In this document: piece after piece, positions 37,371 to 46,150 of the stretch
How positions within the stretch are numbered: the first letter of the stretch is position 1
Layout of the letters: every line of letters begins with the position of its first letter
Assembly (NCBI RefSeq): GCF_009184865.1
Contig: NZ_CP045096.1
Location: forward strand, 8,804,001 to 8,868,000
DNA from: Streptomyces phaeolivaceus
GTDB taxonomy: Bacteria; Actinomycetota; Actinomycetes; Streptomycetales; Streptomycetaceae
Reading direction: 5' to 3'
Length of the DNA: 64,000 nucleotides
Made by a program: the position numbers and the translations under genes
The notes under the pieces: generated by a model
The model's database searches: none
Seen by the model: only the letters and a program-made list of their open reading frames with translations
What the model was told of the DNA's origin: nothing

Positions 37371-40300
37371 ATGCACGACGAACGCCGCCGCATCGAGGAA
37401 CGCGTCGAGCGCGTCCACACCCAGCGCGTCAAGCCCGCCGTCTACGCCGCCTCCGTGCCCTTCGAGGTGGAGGCCTGGCAGGCGCCGGGCGAGCCCGTCC
37501 CCTTCGAGGAGGCCGCGGGCGCCTCGTACACCCCGTTCGCGATGGACACCCCCTGGGGCCCGCCGTGGGGCACCACCTGGTTCCGGATGCGCGGACAGGT
37601 CCCCGCCGAGTGGGCGGGCCGCCGCGTCGAGGCCGTCATCGACCTCGGCTTCGTCGGCGACTGGCCCGGCAACCAGGCCGAGGCCCTGGTCCACCTCGCC
37701 GACGGCACCCCGCTGAAGGCGGTCAACCCGCTCAACCAGTACGTGCCGATCGGCAACCCCGTACGCGGCGGCGAGACCATCGACTACCTCGTCGAGGCGG
37801 CCTCCAACCCGGACATCCTCGCCGACAACTTCTCGAAGATCACCCCGCTCGGCGACATCCTGACCGCCGGTGACAAGCCCCTCTACACCTTCCAGCGCGC
37901 CGACATCGCCGTCCTCGACGAGGAGGTCTGGCATCTCGACCTGGACCTCCAGGTGCTGCGCGAGCTGATGGTCCACCTCGCCGAGCACGAGCCCCGCCGC
38001 CACGAGATCCTGCACGCCCTGGACCGGGCCATGGACGCCGTCGACCTCGACGACGTCTCCGGCAGCGCCACGGCCGTCCGCGAGATCCTCGCCCCCGTCC
38101 TCGCCAAGCCCGCCCACGCGAGCGCCCACACCATCTCCGGCGTCGGCCACGCCCACATCGACTCCGCCTGGCTCTGGCCCATCCGCGAGACCAAGCGCAA
38201 GACGTCCCGCACCTTCTCCAACGTCACCGCGCTGGCCGACGAGTACGAGGACTTCATCTTCGCCTGCTCCCAGGCCGTGCAGTACGAGTGGGTGCGCGAC
38301 AACTACCCGCAGGTGTGGGAGCGGATCAAGAAGGCCGTCGACAAGGGCCAGTGGGTCCCGGTCGGCGGCATGTGGGTCGAGTCCGACGGCAATCTGCCCG
38401 GCGGCGAGGCCATCGCCCGCCAGCTCGTCCACGGCAAGCGGTTCTTCATCGAGCACTTCGGCATCGAGACCAAGGGCGTCTGGCTGCCGGACTCCTTCGG
38501 CTACAACGCCTCCTACCCGCAGCTCGCCAAGCTCGCCGGCAACGACTGGTTCCTCACCCAGAAGATCTCCTGGAACCAGACCAACAGGTTCCCCCACCAC
38601 ACGTTCTGGTGGGAGGGCATCGACGGCACCCGTATCTTCACCCACTTCCCGCCGGTCGACACCTACAACGCCCGCTTCAGCGGCGAGGAGATGGACCGCG
38701 CCGTCCGCAACTACCAGGAGAAGGGCGCCGGTACACGCTCCCTGGCCCCCTTCGGCTGGGGCGACGGCGGTGGCGGCCCCACCCGCGAGATCATGGAACG
38801 CGCCCGCCGCCTCGCGGACCTGGAGGGCTCCCCGAAGGTCGTCGTCGAACACCCCGACGAGTTCTTCGCCAAGGCCCGCGCCGAGTACGAGGACGCCCCC
38901 GTCTGGAACGGCGAGCTGTACCTCGAACTCCACCGCGCCACCTACACCTCCCAGGCCCGCACCAAGCAGGGCAACCGCCGCAGCGAGCACAAGCTGCGCG
39001 AGGCGGAGCTGTGGGCGACCACCGCCGCGCTCCACGCGCCGGAGTACACCTACCCCCACGAGAAGCTCGACCGCCTCTGGAAGACGGTCCTCCTCCACCA
39101 GTTCCACGACATCCTGCCGGGCTCCTCGATCGCCTGGGTCCACCGCGAGGCGGAGGCCGAGTACGCGCGGGTGGCGAAGGAACTGGAGGAGCTGACGACG
39201 GAGGCGGTGGCGGCCCTGGGCGGCGGCGACGCGCGCGTCTTCAACACCAGCCCGCGCGACCGCGCCGAAGTGGTCCGTACGTCCGAGGGCGCGCCGGCCT
39301 ACGTCACGGTCCCCGCGAACGGCAGCGCGCCCCTGACCCCCGCCGAAACCCCGCACCCCGTCACCGTCACCGGCCGCGTCCTCGACAACGGCCTGGTCCG
39401 CGTCGAACTCGCCGAGGACGGAACCCTCGCCTCGGTCCGCGACCTCGTCGCCGACCGCGAGGTGCTCGGCGACAAGGGCAACCTGCTCCGCCTGCACACC
39501 GACCTCCCGAACTACTGGGACGCCTGGGACGTCGACAAGCACTACAGGAACCGCTACACGGACCTGCTGGACGCCGACTCGATCACCGTCGTCGAGGAGG
39601 ACCCCCTCCTCGGCGCGATCCGCGTGGAGCGCTCGTTCGGCAAGGGCTCCCGCATCACGCAGACGATCACCCTGCGCGCAGGCAGCCCCCGGATCGACTT
39701 CGAGACGGACATCGACTGGCACGAGGCCGAGAAGTTCCTCAAGGCCGGCTTCCCGATCGACGTCCGCGCCGCCCACTCCTCCGCCGAGATCCAGTTCGGC
39801 CACATCCAGCGCCCCACCCACACCAACACCAGCTGGGAAGCGGCCCGCTTCGAGGTCTCCGGCCACCGCTGGGTGCACGTCGGCGAGCCCGGCTACGGCG
39901 TCGCGGTGATCAACGACTCGACGTACGGCCACGACGTCTCCCGCACGGTTCGCGAGGACGGCGGTACGACCACCACGGTCCGCCTCAGCCTGGTCCGCGC
40001 CCCGCGCATCCCGGACCCCGAGGCCGACCAGGGCAAGCACCGCATCACCTACTCGCTCCTCCCCGGCGCGACCATCGAGGACGCGGTCGCCGAGGGCTAC
40101 GCCCTCAACCTGCCGCTGCGCGTCGCGGACGCGGCGGGCGCCCCCGAGCCGGTCGTCTCCGTTGACGGCGAGGGCGTGACCGTCGAGGCGGTCAAGCTCG
40201 CCGACGACGCCTCCGGCGATGTCGTGGTCAGGATCTACGAGTCGAGCGGCGGCCGGGCCCGCGGCGTCCTGCGCACCGGCTTCCCGCTCGCCGGCGCCCG

Positions 40301-40418
40301 GATCACCGACCTGCTGGAGCGCCCGCTGTCGGAGACGGCCACGGACGGGAACGGCGTCCCGGTGACGCTGCGCCCCTTCGAGGTGCAGACGCTGCGGCTG
40401 GCGGTGGGGGAGCGGTGA
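37371..40418 (+). CDS. Alpha-mannosidase, glycoside hydrolase family 38
   Basis: A 1015-residue GH38 enzyme of the bacterial/vacuolar type, removing alpha-linked mannose. The zinc site and nucleophile are visible: GHAHIDSAWLWP (about 257-268) and LPDSFGYNASYP with nucleophile Asp-374. HQFHDILPGSS in the helical region and the C-terminal beta domains are also typical. There is no signal peptide, so it acts on imported oligomannosides. GGAG sits before the ATG. It points to a mannose-containing glycan as the target of the whole locus. Confidence 0.93.
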   Translation: MHDERRRIEERVERVHTQRVKPAVYAASVPFEVEAWQAPGEPVPFEEAAGASYTPFAMDTPWGPPWGTTWFRMRGQVPAEWAGRRVEAVIDLGFVGDWPGNQAEALVHLADGTPLKAVNPLNQYVPIGNPVRGGETIDYLVEAASNPDILADNFSKITPLGDILTAGDKPLYTFQRADIAVLDEEVWHLDLDLQVLRELMVHLAEHEPRRHEILHALDRAMDAVDLDDVSGSATAVREILAPVLAKPAHASAHTISGVGHAHIDSAWLWPIRETKRKTSRTFSNVTALADEYEDFIFACSQAVQYEWVRDNYPQVWERIKKAVDKGQWVPVGGMWVESDGNLPGGEAIARQLVHGKRFFIEHFGIETKGVWLPDSFGYNASYPQLAKLAGNDWFLTQKISWNQTNRFPHHTFWWEGIDGTRIFTHFPPVDTYNARFSGEEMDRAVRNYQEKGAGTRSLAPFGWGDGGGGPTREIMERARRLADLEGSPKVVVEHPDEFFAKARAEYEDAPVWNGELYLELHRATYTSQARTKQGNRRSEHKLREAELWATTAALHAPEYTYPHEKLDRLWKTVLLHQFHDILPGSSIAWVHREAEAEYARVAKELEELTTEAVAALGGGDARVFNTSPRDRAEVVRTSEGAPAYVTVPANGSAPLTPAETPHPVTVTGRVLDNGLVRVELAEDGTLASVRDLVADREVLGDKGNLLRLHTDLPNYWDAWDVDKHYRNRYTDLLDADSITVVEEDPLLGAIRVERSFGKGSRITQTITLRAGSPRIDFETDIDWHEAEKFLKAGFPIDVRAAHSSAEIQFGHIQRPTHTNTSWEAARFEVSGHRWVHVGEPGYGVAVINDSTYGHDVSRTVREDGGTTTTVRLSLVRAPRIPDPEADQGKHRITYSLLPGATIEDAVAEGYALNLPLRVADAAGAPEPVVSVDGEGVTVEAVKLADDASGDVVVRIYESSGGRARGVLRTGFPLAGARITDLLERPLSETATDGNGVPVTLRPFEVQTLRLAVGER

Positions 40419-40583
40419 CCGGGGTTCCCATCAGAAATTGAGGGAGCGTAAAACAGCTGGTCGCGGCGGGTGTGTCGCCCGCCGCGACCACTGCCCTTCC
40501 CCTCCCCGACACCTGGAATTCGCCCGCTACCCCTGTGATACGGGGCAACGCGACAGTGCGAAGAAAAGTTGTGAGGTGTCATC

Positions 40584-41465
40584 GTGCGAGATCCGCGCAA
40601 GTCCGCGATCGGCAAGGGGCTCAGGCGCCGGGGCAGGCTGATCGCCGAGGCGGTGAGCCCGCCGCGCAAGCAGCTCGACGCCGTGCCCGCGCCCCGCACC
40701 GACACCGCGCCCGTGGAACCGCCGTACGTGGCACCGCGCGCGTCCCGGCTGGTGGACGCGCCGGTGTTCGTGCTCTCCTCGGTGCGTTCCGGCTCGACGC
40801 TGCTGCGGGTGATCCTCAACAGCCACAGCCAGATCCGGGCCCCGCACGAGATGCACCTGCGGACCGTGCACGTGCATCTCTCCCGGGACTTCACCGGGGA
40901 CGCGATGAAGGCGCTCGAACTCGACAAGTGCGAGCTGGAGCACATCCTGTGGGACCGGATCCTCCACCATGAGCTGACCCGTAGCGGCAAGCGGGTCATC
41001 GTCGACAAGACGCCGCCCAACACGCTCATCTGGCCTCGGCTGCACCGATGTTGGCCGAACGCGCGGTACATCCTGCTGTTGCGTCACCCCGGTGCGGTCG
41101 CGCAGTCCCTCACGAGCCGTCGCACCGACCCGGACCATGAGGCGATCCGGGCCGAAGTCCTCTCCTACAGCGAGAAGTTGGAGGAGGCGCGGCAGAATCT
41201 TCCCGTCCATGTGATCCGCTACGAGGAGCTGACCGCCGAGCCGGAGAAGGTCACGCGGGGTATCTGTGACCACCTCGGGCTTGCCTGGGAGCCCGGGATG
41301 CTCGACTACGGCACCAAGGATCACGGGACGTTCCGTCCCCAGCTCGGCGACTGGTCCACCACCATCAAGTCCGGCCGAATCCAACCGGCCCGCGCGGCGG
41401 ACCCCACCGCCGAACTCCCGCCCCGCCTCCACGAGCTGGCCGAAGCCTGGGGCTATCCCACCTGA
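40584..41465 (+). CDS. Sulfotransferase family protein
   Basis: A 293-residue PAPS-dependent sulfotransferase fold. The 5'-phosphosulfate loop VLSSVRSGSTLLRV lies near residue 66, and the 3'-phosphate-binding segment ILLLRHPGAVAQSL with conserved Arg near 155. EEL TAEP and TIKSGRI follow. It transfers sulfate to an unknown lipid, carbohydrate or small molecule. The GTG start has GAGG upstream. It appears monocistronic, and its stop abuts a large inverted-repeat element that probably also terminates transcription. Confidence 0.85.
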   Translation: MRDPRKSAIGKGLRRRGRLIAEAVSPPRKQLDAVPAPRTDTAPVEPPYVAPRASRLVDAPVFVLSSVRSGSTLLRVILNSHSQIRAPHEMHLRTVHVHLSRDFTGDAMKALELDKCELEHILWDRILHHELTRSGKRVIVDKTPPNTLIWPRLHRCWPNARYILLLRHPGAVAQSLTSRRTDPDHEAIRAEVLSYSEKLEEARQNLPVHVIRYEELTAEPEKVTRGICDHLGLAWEPGMLDYGTKDHGTFRPQLGDWSTTIKSGRIQPARAADPTAELPPRLHELAEAWGYPT

Positions 41466-41467
41466 CT

Positions 41468-41706
41468 TTTCCTCGCCCCCGCCGCCCCTACCCGTCCCAT
41501 CCCCAGGGGCGCTGCCCCTTCGACCCCGAGGGTGCGTGGTCGGGTGCGGGTGGGTGGGGCTTCTCGCGCAGTTCCCCGCGCCCCTGAAAGGGCGCGGGGA
41601 ACTGCGCGAACGGGGTCCGGGGCGGAGCCCCGAAGGCTTTGACGGGGGTCGAAGGGGCGCGCAGCCCCTGGGGATGGGACGGGTAGGGGCGGCGGGGGCG
41701 AGGAAA
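41468..41706. mobile_element. 239-bp palindromic MITE-like element
   Basis: The outer arms are a near-perfect inverted repeat of about 60 bp (41468-41528 with about 41647-41706) carrying CCTCGCCCCCGCCGCCCC at the left edge, with only a small difference around GGGGCGCTG. At the centre is a perfect 19-bp hairpin, CGCGCAGTTCCCCGCGCCC (41565-41583) and its complement (41590-41608). A 25-nt piece of this centre recurs at 60065-60089. It fills the gap between the converging sulfotransferase and ATP-grasp genes. There is no coding capacity; it could be a mobile MITE and a bidirectional terminator. Confidence 0.7.
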
Positions 41707-41717
41707 GGCTGGGTGGG

Positions 41718-42875
41718 TCAGACCGCGAGGGGCCGGTCGGCGGCAGGCTTGCACACCGTGCCGGGCGCGACAGCCAGCGCTCGCGCCTCCACCGGCCCCG
41801 CGGCAACCGGCTCCACCGGAACCGCCACCTCGGCCACCTGCTGAGGCAACGTCACCCCCCGCACCGGCCGAGTCCCCGACACCACGGTGTAGTCCTCCCC
41901 CAGCCGCGTCGGCACCACGTCCCCGGTCTCCTCCCCGAGCGCCAACCGCACAGCGGCCCAGGGCGCGTTGACCCCGCACAGCGCCAGCTGGTGCAGCCCA
42001 CCCGCCGGCCGCGTGTTGACATCCATGAGCACCGGCTCGTCGCCGTACATCCGGAACTGGATGTTCGTCAGATAGTGCAGCCCGAACCGCTGCGCGATCA
42101 GCCGCGCCGGCTCGATCCACGCCGGGTTCAGCGTGAAGCCCCGCCGCCGCCCGTTCTTGGTGCGGCCCACGGCCATCCGGACCCGCCCGTCGGGACCGGT
42201 GAGGCAGTCGACGGACACCTCCGGCTGCTCCAGCCGGGGCATCACCATCCAGTCGACGGGCTCCTCGGCCGCCCGCACCGCCTCCACGACCATGTCGAGC
42301 TGCACATACGGGCTCGGGAATCCGCTGAGGTGCGAGAGCGAGAAGGGGGCGCGCGTGACGACACGGAAGCCCACACCACCCGCCCCGGAGGCAGGCTTGA
42401 AGCACGCCTTGTGCCCGGCGTCCTCCAACTCCTCGACGGCGGCGATCAGTTCGTCGGCGTTGGTGACCCGGAACCACGGCGGCACCGGAACCCCGTACTC
42501 CTGGACCGCCTCGTACGCGGTCACCTTGTCCTCGAAGACCTCGATGCCCGCGACGGGCGGCGCCAGCAGCGCCGTACCCACCGCCGCGAACTCCTCGCGG
42601 TGCGCGGCCAGCGCGGCCTGGTGCAGCCGGGGCACGAACACGTCGATGGAGCGCTTGGCGCACTGGTCGAGCGCGTACTCGACGTACGCGGCGGGGGAGA
42701 GGCCCTCGGGCTCCAGGTCGGCGGTGTCGGCGGCGGCCAGTACGGGGGAGTCGGCGTCACCGTGCGTGGCATGGATGTCCACCGGACGAGCGTGCGGATT
42801 ATGCCGCAGCTGATCCATGAAGAAGACGTTCTCCGCGTACGTGCGGTTGAGCCAGACGCGTACGCGAGAGACCAT
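41718..42875 (-). CDS. ATP-grasp family ligase
   Basis: A 385-residue ATP-grasp protein of the carbamoyl-phosphate-synthetase-like group. EDKVTAYEAVQEYGVPVPPWFRV begins the central domain, the ATP-binding loop is KPASGAGGVGFRVV (about 183-196), and the Mg-binding end is FRMYGDEPVLMDVNTRPAGG. It joins a carboxylate to an amine or thiol through an acyl-phosphate. The substrates are unknown, and no biosynthetic partner is adjacent. The start is the ATG/GTG at 42875. The 290-nt gap upstream (42876-43165) shows no further feature. Confidence 0.83.
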   Translation of the reverse strand: MVSRVRVWLNRTYAENVFFMDQLRHNPHARPVDIHATHGDADSPVLAAADTADLEPEGLSPAAYVEYALDQCAKRSIDVFVPRLHQAALAAHREEFAAVGTALLAPPVAGIEVFEDKVTAYEAVQEYGVPVPPWFRVTNADELIAAVEELEDAGHKACFKPASGAGGVGFRVVTRAPFSLSHLSGFPSPYVQLDMVVEAVRAAEEPVDWMVMPRLEQPEVSVDCLTGPDGRVRMAVGRTKNGRRRGFTLNPAWIEPARLIAQRFGLHYLTNIQFRMYGDEPVLMDVNTRPAGGLHQLALCGVNAPWAAVRLALGEETGDVVPTRLGEDYTVVSGTRPVRGVTLPQQVAEVAVPVEPVAAGPVEARALAVAPGTVCKPAADRPLAV

Positions 42876-43165
42876 GCAGGCCGCCTTTCAAGGGTTCGCG
42901 GGCACAGCGGAGCAGGCCGTGCCCGGCCAGGGGGGATGGAGGTACACCGAACCGCCGTACGCGAAAGAGAGGCGTGGCGGTGGTGTAGGACGGATCATAC
43001 GGCCACTGAGGCCCATGTTTCTGTCACGCGCGTGTTAATCCTTGCGCGGCGGGGTCACCGGGGGGCTCACCGGGGCACGGGTGCGACGGTCCGGCAGGTC
43101 GGTCTTGTCCACCGGCGTGCCCGTGTGTTCTCGTGTTGATGTTCGGCGTTCAGAAGGGAGTGCGG

Positions 43166-44077
43166 GTGGAGTCGAGGGCAGGCCGGCACGGAAATCTGCT
43201 GGCCATCAGTGATCTGCACATCGGCTATCCCGAGAACCGCGCCCTCGTCGAACGGATGCGACCGGAGACCGACGACGACTGGCTCCTGGTGGCCGGCGAC
43301 GTCTCCGAGACGGTCGCCGACATCCGCTGGGCCCTGGAGACTCTCGCGAACCGCTTCGCCAAGGTCGTCTGGGCGCCGGGCAACCACGAACTGTGGACCC
43401 ACCCCAGCGAGACCGTCCCGTACAAGGGCGTCGAGCGCTACGAACACCTCGTCTCCGTCTGCCGCGAACTGGATGTCGTCACCCCCGAGGACCCGTACCC
43501 CCTCTGGGAGGGTCCCGGCGGCCCGGCGGTGATCGCTCCGCTTTTCCTGCTGTACGACTACTCGTTCCTGCCCAAGGGCTGCGCCACGAAGGAAGAGGGC
43601 CTGGAGTACGCGCACGGCACCGGTGTGGTCTGCACCGACGAGCACGTGCTGTACCCCGACCCGTATCCGAGCCGCGACGACTGGTGCCGCGCCCGGGTCG
43701 CCGAGACCGAGCGCAGGCTCGCCGAACTGCCGCCCGATCTGCCCACGGTGCTGGTCAACCACTACCCCCTGGACCGGCACCCGACGGACGTCCTGCGCTA
43801 CCCCGAGTTCGCCATGTGGTGCGGCACGGAACTGACGGCCGACTGGCACCGGCGCTTCCGCGTCGAGGTCATGGTCTACGGCCATCTGCACATCCCGCGG
43901 ACCACCTGGCTGGACGGGGTCCGCTTCGAAGAGGTGTCCGTGGGTTACCCCCGCGAGTGGCGGCCCCGTCCGGAACCGCCGGGCAGGCTGCGCCGCATTC
44001 TGCCGATGGAGGTCCAAGCCGGTGATCGAGGAACTGCTTCCGGGAGCGGTCGTGGTCGTGGAGGCGCACGGCCCTGA
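43166..44077 (+). CDS. pptH: Metallophosphoesterase, PptH-like phosphopantetheinyl hydrolase
   Basis: A 303-residue calcineurin-like enzyme: ISDLHIGYPENR, VAGDVSE, WAPGNHELW, NHYPLD and YGHLHIPR supply the two-metal site. Its 3' end overlaps the PptT-type phosphopantetheinyl transferase gene by 56 nt. The same pair is adjacent in Mycobacterium tuberculosis, where the metallophosphoesterase (PptH) strips phosphopantetheine from carrier proteins and opposes PptT. By order, overlap and partner type I assign this as the PptH homologue. The start is the GTG at 43166 after AAGGGAG; upstream in-frame starts lack such a site. Confidence 0.8.
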   Translation: MESRAGRHGNLLAISDLHIGYPENRALVERMRPETDDDWLLVAGDVSETVADIRWALETLANRFAKVVWAPGNHELWTHPSETVPYKGVERYEHLVSVCRELDVVTPEDPYPLWEGPGGPAVIAPLFLLYDYSFLPKGCATKEEGLEYAHGTGVVCTDEHVLYPDPYPSRDDWCRARVAETERRLAELPPDLPTVLVNHYPLDRHPTDVLRYPEFAMWCGTELTADWHRRFRVEVMVYGHLHIPRTTWLDGVRFEEVSVGYPREWRPRPEPPGRLRRILPMEVQAGDRGTASGSGRGRGGARP

Positions 44078-44726
44078 CACGGCCGCCGTCGAGGGGATCG
44101 AGCTGTACCCCGAGGAGGAGGCGGTCGTGGCACGGGCGGTGGCCAAGCGGCGCCGTGAGTTCACCGTCGTCCGCGCCTGCGCGCGCCGGGCGATGGAGAA
44201 GCTCGGCGTGGCGCCGCGCGCGATCGTGCCCGGTGACCGCGGCGCCCCCGGCTGGCCGGACGGACTGACCGGCAGCATGACCCACTGCGAGGGGTTCGCC
44301 GCCGCAGCGCTGGTCCGCGTCGGTGACCTCGCCTCCCTCGGCGTGGACGCCGAACCCCACGACGCCCTGCCCGAGGGCGTCCTGACGGCGATCGCCCTCC
44401 CGGCGGAGGAGATCCGACTGCGCCGTCTGACCGCCGACCACCCCTCGGTCCACTGGGACCGGCTGCTCTTCAGTGCCAAGGAGTCCGTGTACAAGGCATG
44501 GTTCCCGCTCACCGGGCGGTGGCTGGACTTCTCGGAGGCCGACATCGAGGTGACCGTCGACCCCGGCGGTCGCTCCGGCGCCCTGCGCGCCGAACTCCTC
44601 GTACCAGGACCGGTGGTGGACGGTCGTCGTATCGACGCCTTCGACGGACGCTGGACCGTCCGGCAGGGGCTGGTGGCGACGGCGGTTTCGGTTCCCTTCC
44701 CGACGGAGGACGAGGACACCAGATGA
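44022..44726 (+). CDS. pptT: 4'-phosphopantetheinyl transferase, PptT/Sfp type
   Basis: A 234-residue Sfp-superfamily enzyme that converts apo to holo carrier proteins of fatty-acid, polyketide or peptide synthases. GSMTHCEGFAAAALVR, LGVDAEPHDALPEGVL and HWDRLLFSAKESVYKAWFPLTGRWLDF contain the CoA-binding and Mg-binding residues (Asp/Glu of VDAE, Glu of AKES, Lys of YKAW) and match the PptT subgroup closely. The GTG start has GGAGG nine bases upstream inside the PptH gene. The stop overlaps the isoprenyl synthase start (ATGA). It probably serves secondary-metabolite carrier proteins elsewhere in the genome. Confidence 0.93.
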   Translation: MIEELLPGAVVVVEAHGPDTAAVEGIELYPEEEAVVARAVAKRRREFTVVRACARRAMEKLGVAPRAIVPGDRGAPGWPDGLTGSMTHCEGFAAAALVRVGDLASLGVDAEPHDALPEGVLTAIALPAEEIRLRRLTADHPSVHWDRLLFSAKESVYKAWFPLTGRWLDFSEADIEVTVDPGGRSGALRAELLVPGPVVDGRRIDAFDGRWTVRQGLVATAVSVPFPTEDEDTR

Positions 44727-45694
44727 ACCCGCTCGCCTATGTGGAGCTGCACAGACGGATATCGCCCGACATCGACGCGGAGATAGCGACCGCCCTGGAG
44801 AGCCTCGGGCCCTCGTCCGGCGCGGTACGGAGATCCATCACCGGGCTGCTCGGCCATCAGCGGATGAGATACCCGCTGTCCGTGCTCCCCCTGCTCGTGC
44901 ACGCCGCCGAGACGGGCGCCCCCGGACCGGCCGTCCCCCTGTCGGCCGTCCATGTGCTGTGGTGGACCTCCGCCTGCTACCTCGACGACCTCGCCGACGG
45001 CCACGGCAGACACACCCCCGCCGGACTCGGCCCGGACGAGGCGCTCCTGGCGTCCTTCCTCAGCGCCCAGGCCCTGCCCATCAGGATCGTCCAGGCCCAA
45101 CCGGTCCCGGACGCCGTGCGCAACGCCCTCACCGTCGAGATCGTCAACTGCTGCATCGACGCCGTGGAAGGCCAGTTGCGGGATCTGCGCGGCGACGGGC
45201 GCGACACCTCGCCCGCCGCGGCCGTCGCCACCTACCACGGAAAATCCGGTGTCCCGTTCGGGATGATCACGGCGATGGCCGGGATACTGGCCGACGCCGG
45301 AACCGAACGCGTCGCACTGTGGCGGGAGTTCGGGGAGGTGTTCGGGATTCTCTGGCAGCTCTTCAACGACCAGGAGGACCTGCTCACCGGCCGCGACGAG
45401 GATCTGCGCAACGGCACGGCCACCTATCTCCTCGCCTGCGCCCTGGAGGAGACCCCACTCCGATCACGGGGGCGGATCGTGGAACTCGCGGTCGAGGCAC
45501 GCGGTTCCGGGCGCGCCCGCACGGAACTCCGCACGCTGCTCCTCACCCCCGCGGTGCTCCGTCGCTTCGAGAAGGGCCTGACGAAGTTCCGTGACGACGC
45601 GCACCAGGTGCTCGACGAACTGGGCGGCGACGAGGCCTACTTGCCGGCCCTGCGGCAGATGGTGGACCAGGCCGCCGGAATGCACCTGACCTAG
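44723..45694 (+). CDS. Polyprenyl synthetase family protein (isoprenyl diphosphate synthase-like)
   Basis: A 323-residue all-alpha class I isoprenoid synthase. The first Asp-rich motif is DDLAD (88-92), close to the usual DDxxD. The second is NDQED (215-219), where the first Asp is Asn. YHGKSGVPF (about 171-179) matches the conserved Lys-Thr/Ser region. The canonical FARM arginine pair after the first motif is not evident, so it could make a short allylic diphosphate or act as a terpene-synthase-like enzyme. The start overlaps the PptT stop by four bases (ATGA), so the three genes are one transcript. It converges on the FAD oxidoreductase module. Confidence 0.82.
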   Translation: MNPLAYVELHRRISPDIDAEIATALESLGPSSGAVRRSITGLLGHQRMRYPLSVLPLLVHAAETGAPGPAVPLSAVHVLWWTSACYLDDLADGHGRHTPAGLGPDEALLASFLSAQALPIRIVQAQPVPDAVRNALTVEIVNCCIDAVEGQLRDLRGDGRDTSPAAAVATYHGKSGVPFGMITAMAGILADAGTERVALWREFGEVFGILWQLFNDQEDLLTGRDEDLRNGTATYLLACALEETPLRSRGRIVELAVEARGSGRARTELRTLLLTPAVLRRFEKGLTKFRDDAHQVLDELGGDEAYLPALRQMVDQAAGMHLT

Positions 45695-45718
45695 CACCGA
45701 GGCCGCCGAGGCGCCGAC

Positions 45719-45758
45719 GGTCCGCCGGGACCACGGGAACCCACGCGTCCGGCGGACC
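45719..45758. terminator. Bidirectional terminator between isoprenyl synthase and small protein
   Basis: GGTCCGCCGG pairs perfectly with CCGGCGGACC across a 20-nt loop between two converging genes. Confidence 0.6.
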
Positions 45759-45772
45759 TTCGGCGAAGCGGC

Positions 45773-46000
45773 TCACCGCTCCGGGCACCAGCTCCGCAGC
45801 AGCCGGAAGAACTCCTCCTCGTTGCCCGCCAGTCCGGCCGCCGCCAGCGCCCGCTCCGCCTCGGCGAGCGCGGCGGGTGGCACCACGGGTGGTCGGCGGG
45901 ACTCCGGCGGCCCGTCGAAGGCTGCTCGTACGGTCCCCAGCAGCCGCAGATAGGCCTGGACGGCGGCACGCTCGCGGTCGGTCAGTACGGCGGTCGGCAT
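45773..46000 (-). CDS. Small conserved-looking protein, 75 residues
   Basis: I do not recognise a family. The 75 residues are mostly helical (LTDRERAAVQAYLRLLG, AALAEAERALAAAGL, NEEEFFRLLRSWCPER) with a Pro-rich middle. An ATG preceded by GGGGAGAG, good codon bias and a clean stop support a real gene. It lies 150 nt downstream of the FAD oxidoreductase on the same strand and so may be its last co-transcribed gene. Confidence 0.65.
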   Translation of the reverse strand: MPTAVLTDRERAAVQAYLRLLGTVRAAFDGPPESRRPPVVPPAALAEAERALAAAGLAGNEEEFFRLLRSWCPER

Positions 46001-46150
46001 CGAACGGCTCTCCCCTGGTCGGATCGGCGAAACTCCGTGCCGCCCCGACGGACGGGGGGCACCCTCCCAGCTTGCCGTCCACCACTGACAATCCCGCTCT
46101 CCCGCACGCCGATGTCGCCCGGCGCTCGAGGCGCGGGGGAGGCTGCCCCC

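Noticed and set aside
36948..40040. 1030-codon minus-strand open frame
   Set aside because: Antisense to GH4 and GH38, both of which show catalytic motifs in the plus strand.
43067..45238. 723-codon minus-strand open frame
   Set aside because: Antisense to the PptH-PptT-isoprenyl synthase genes, which have consistent motifs and overlapping starts and stops.
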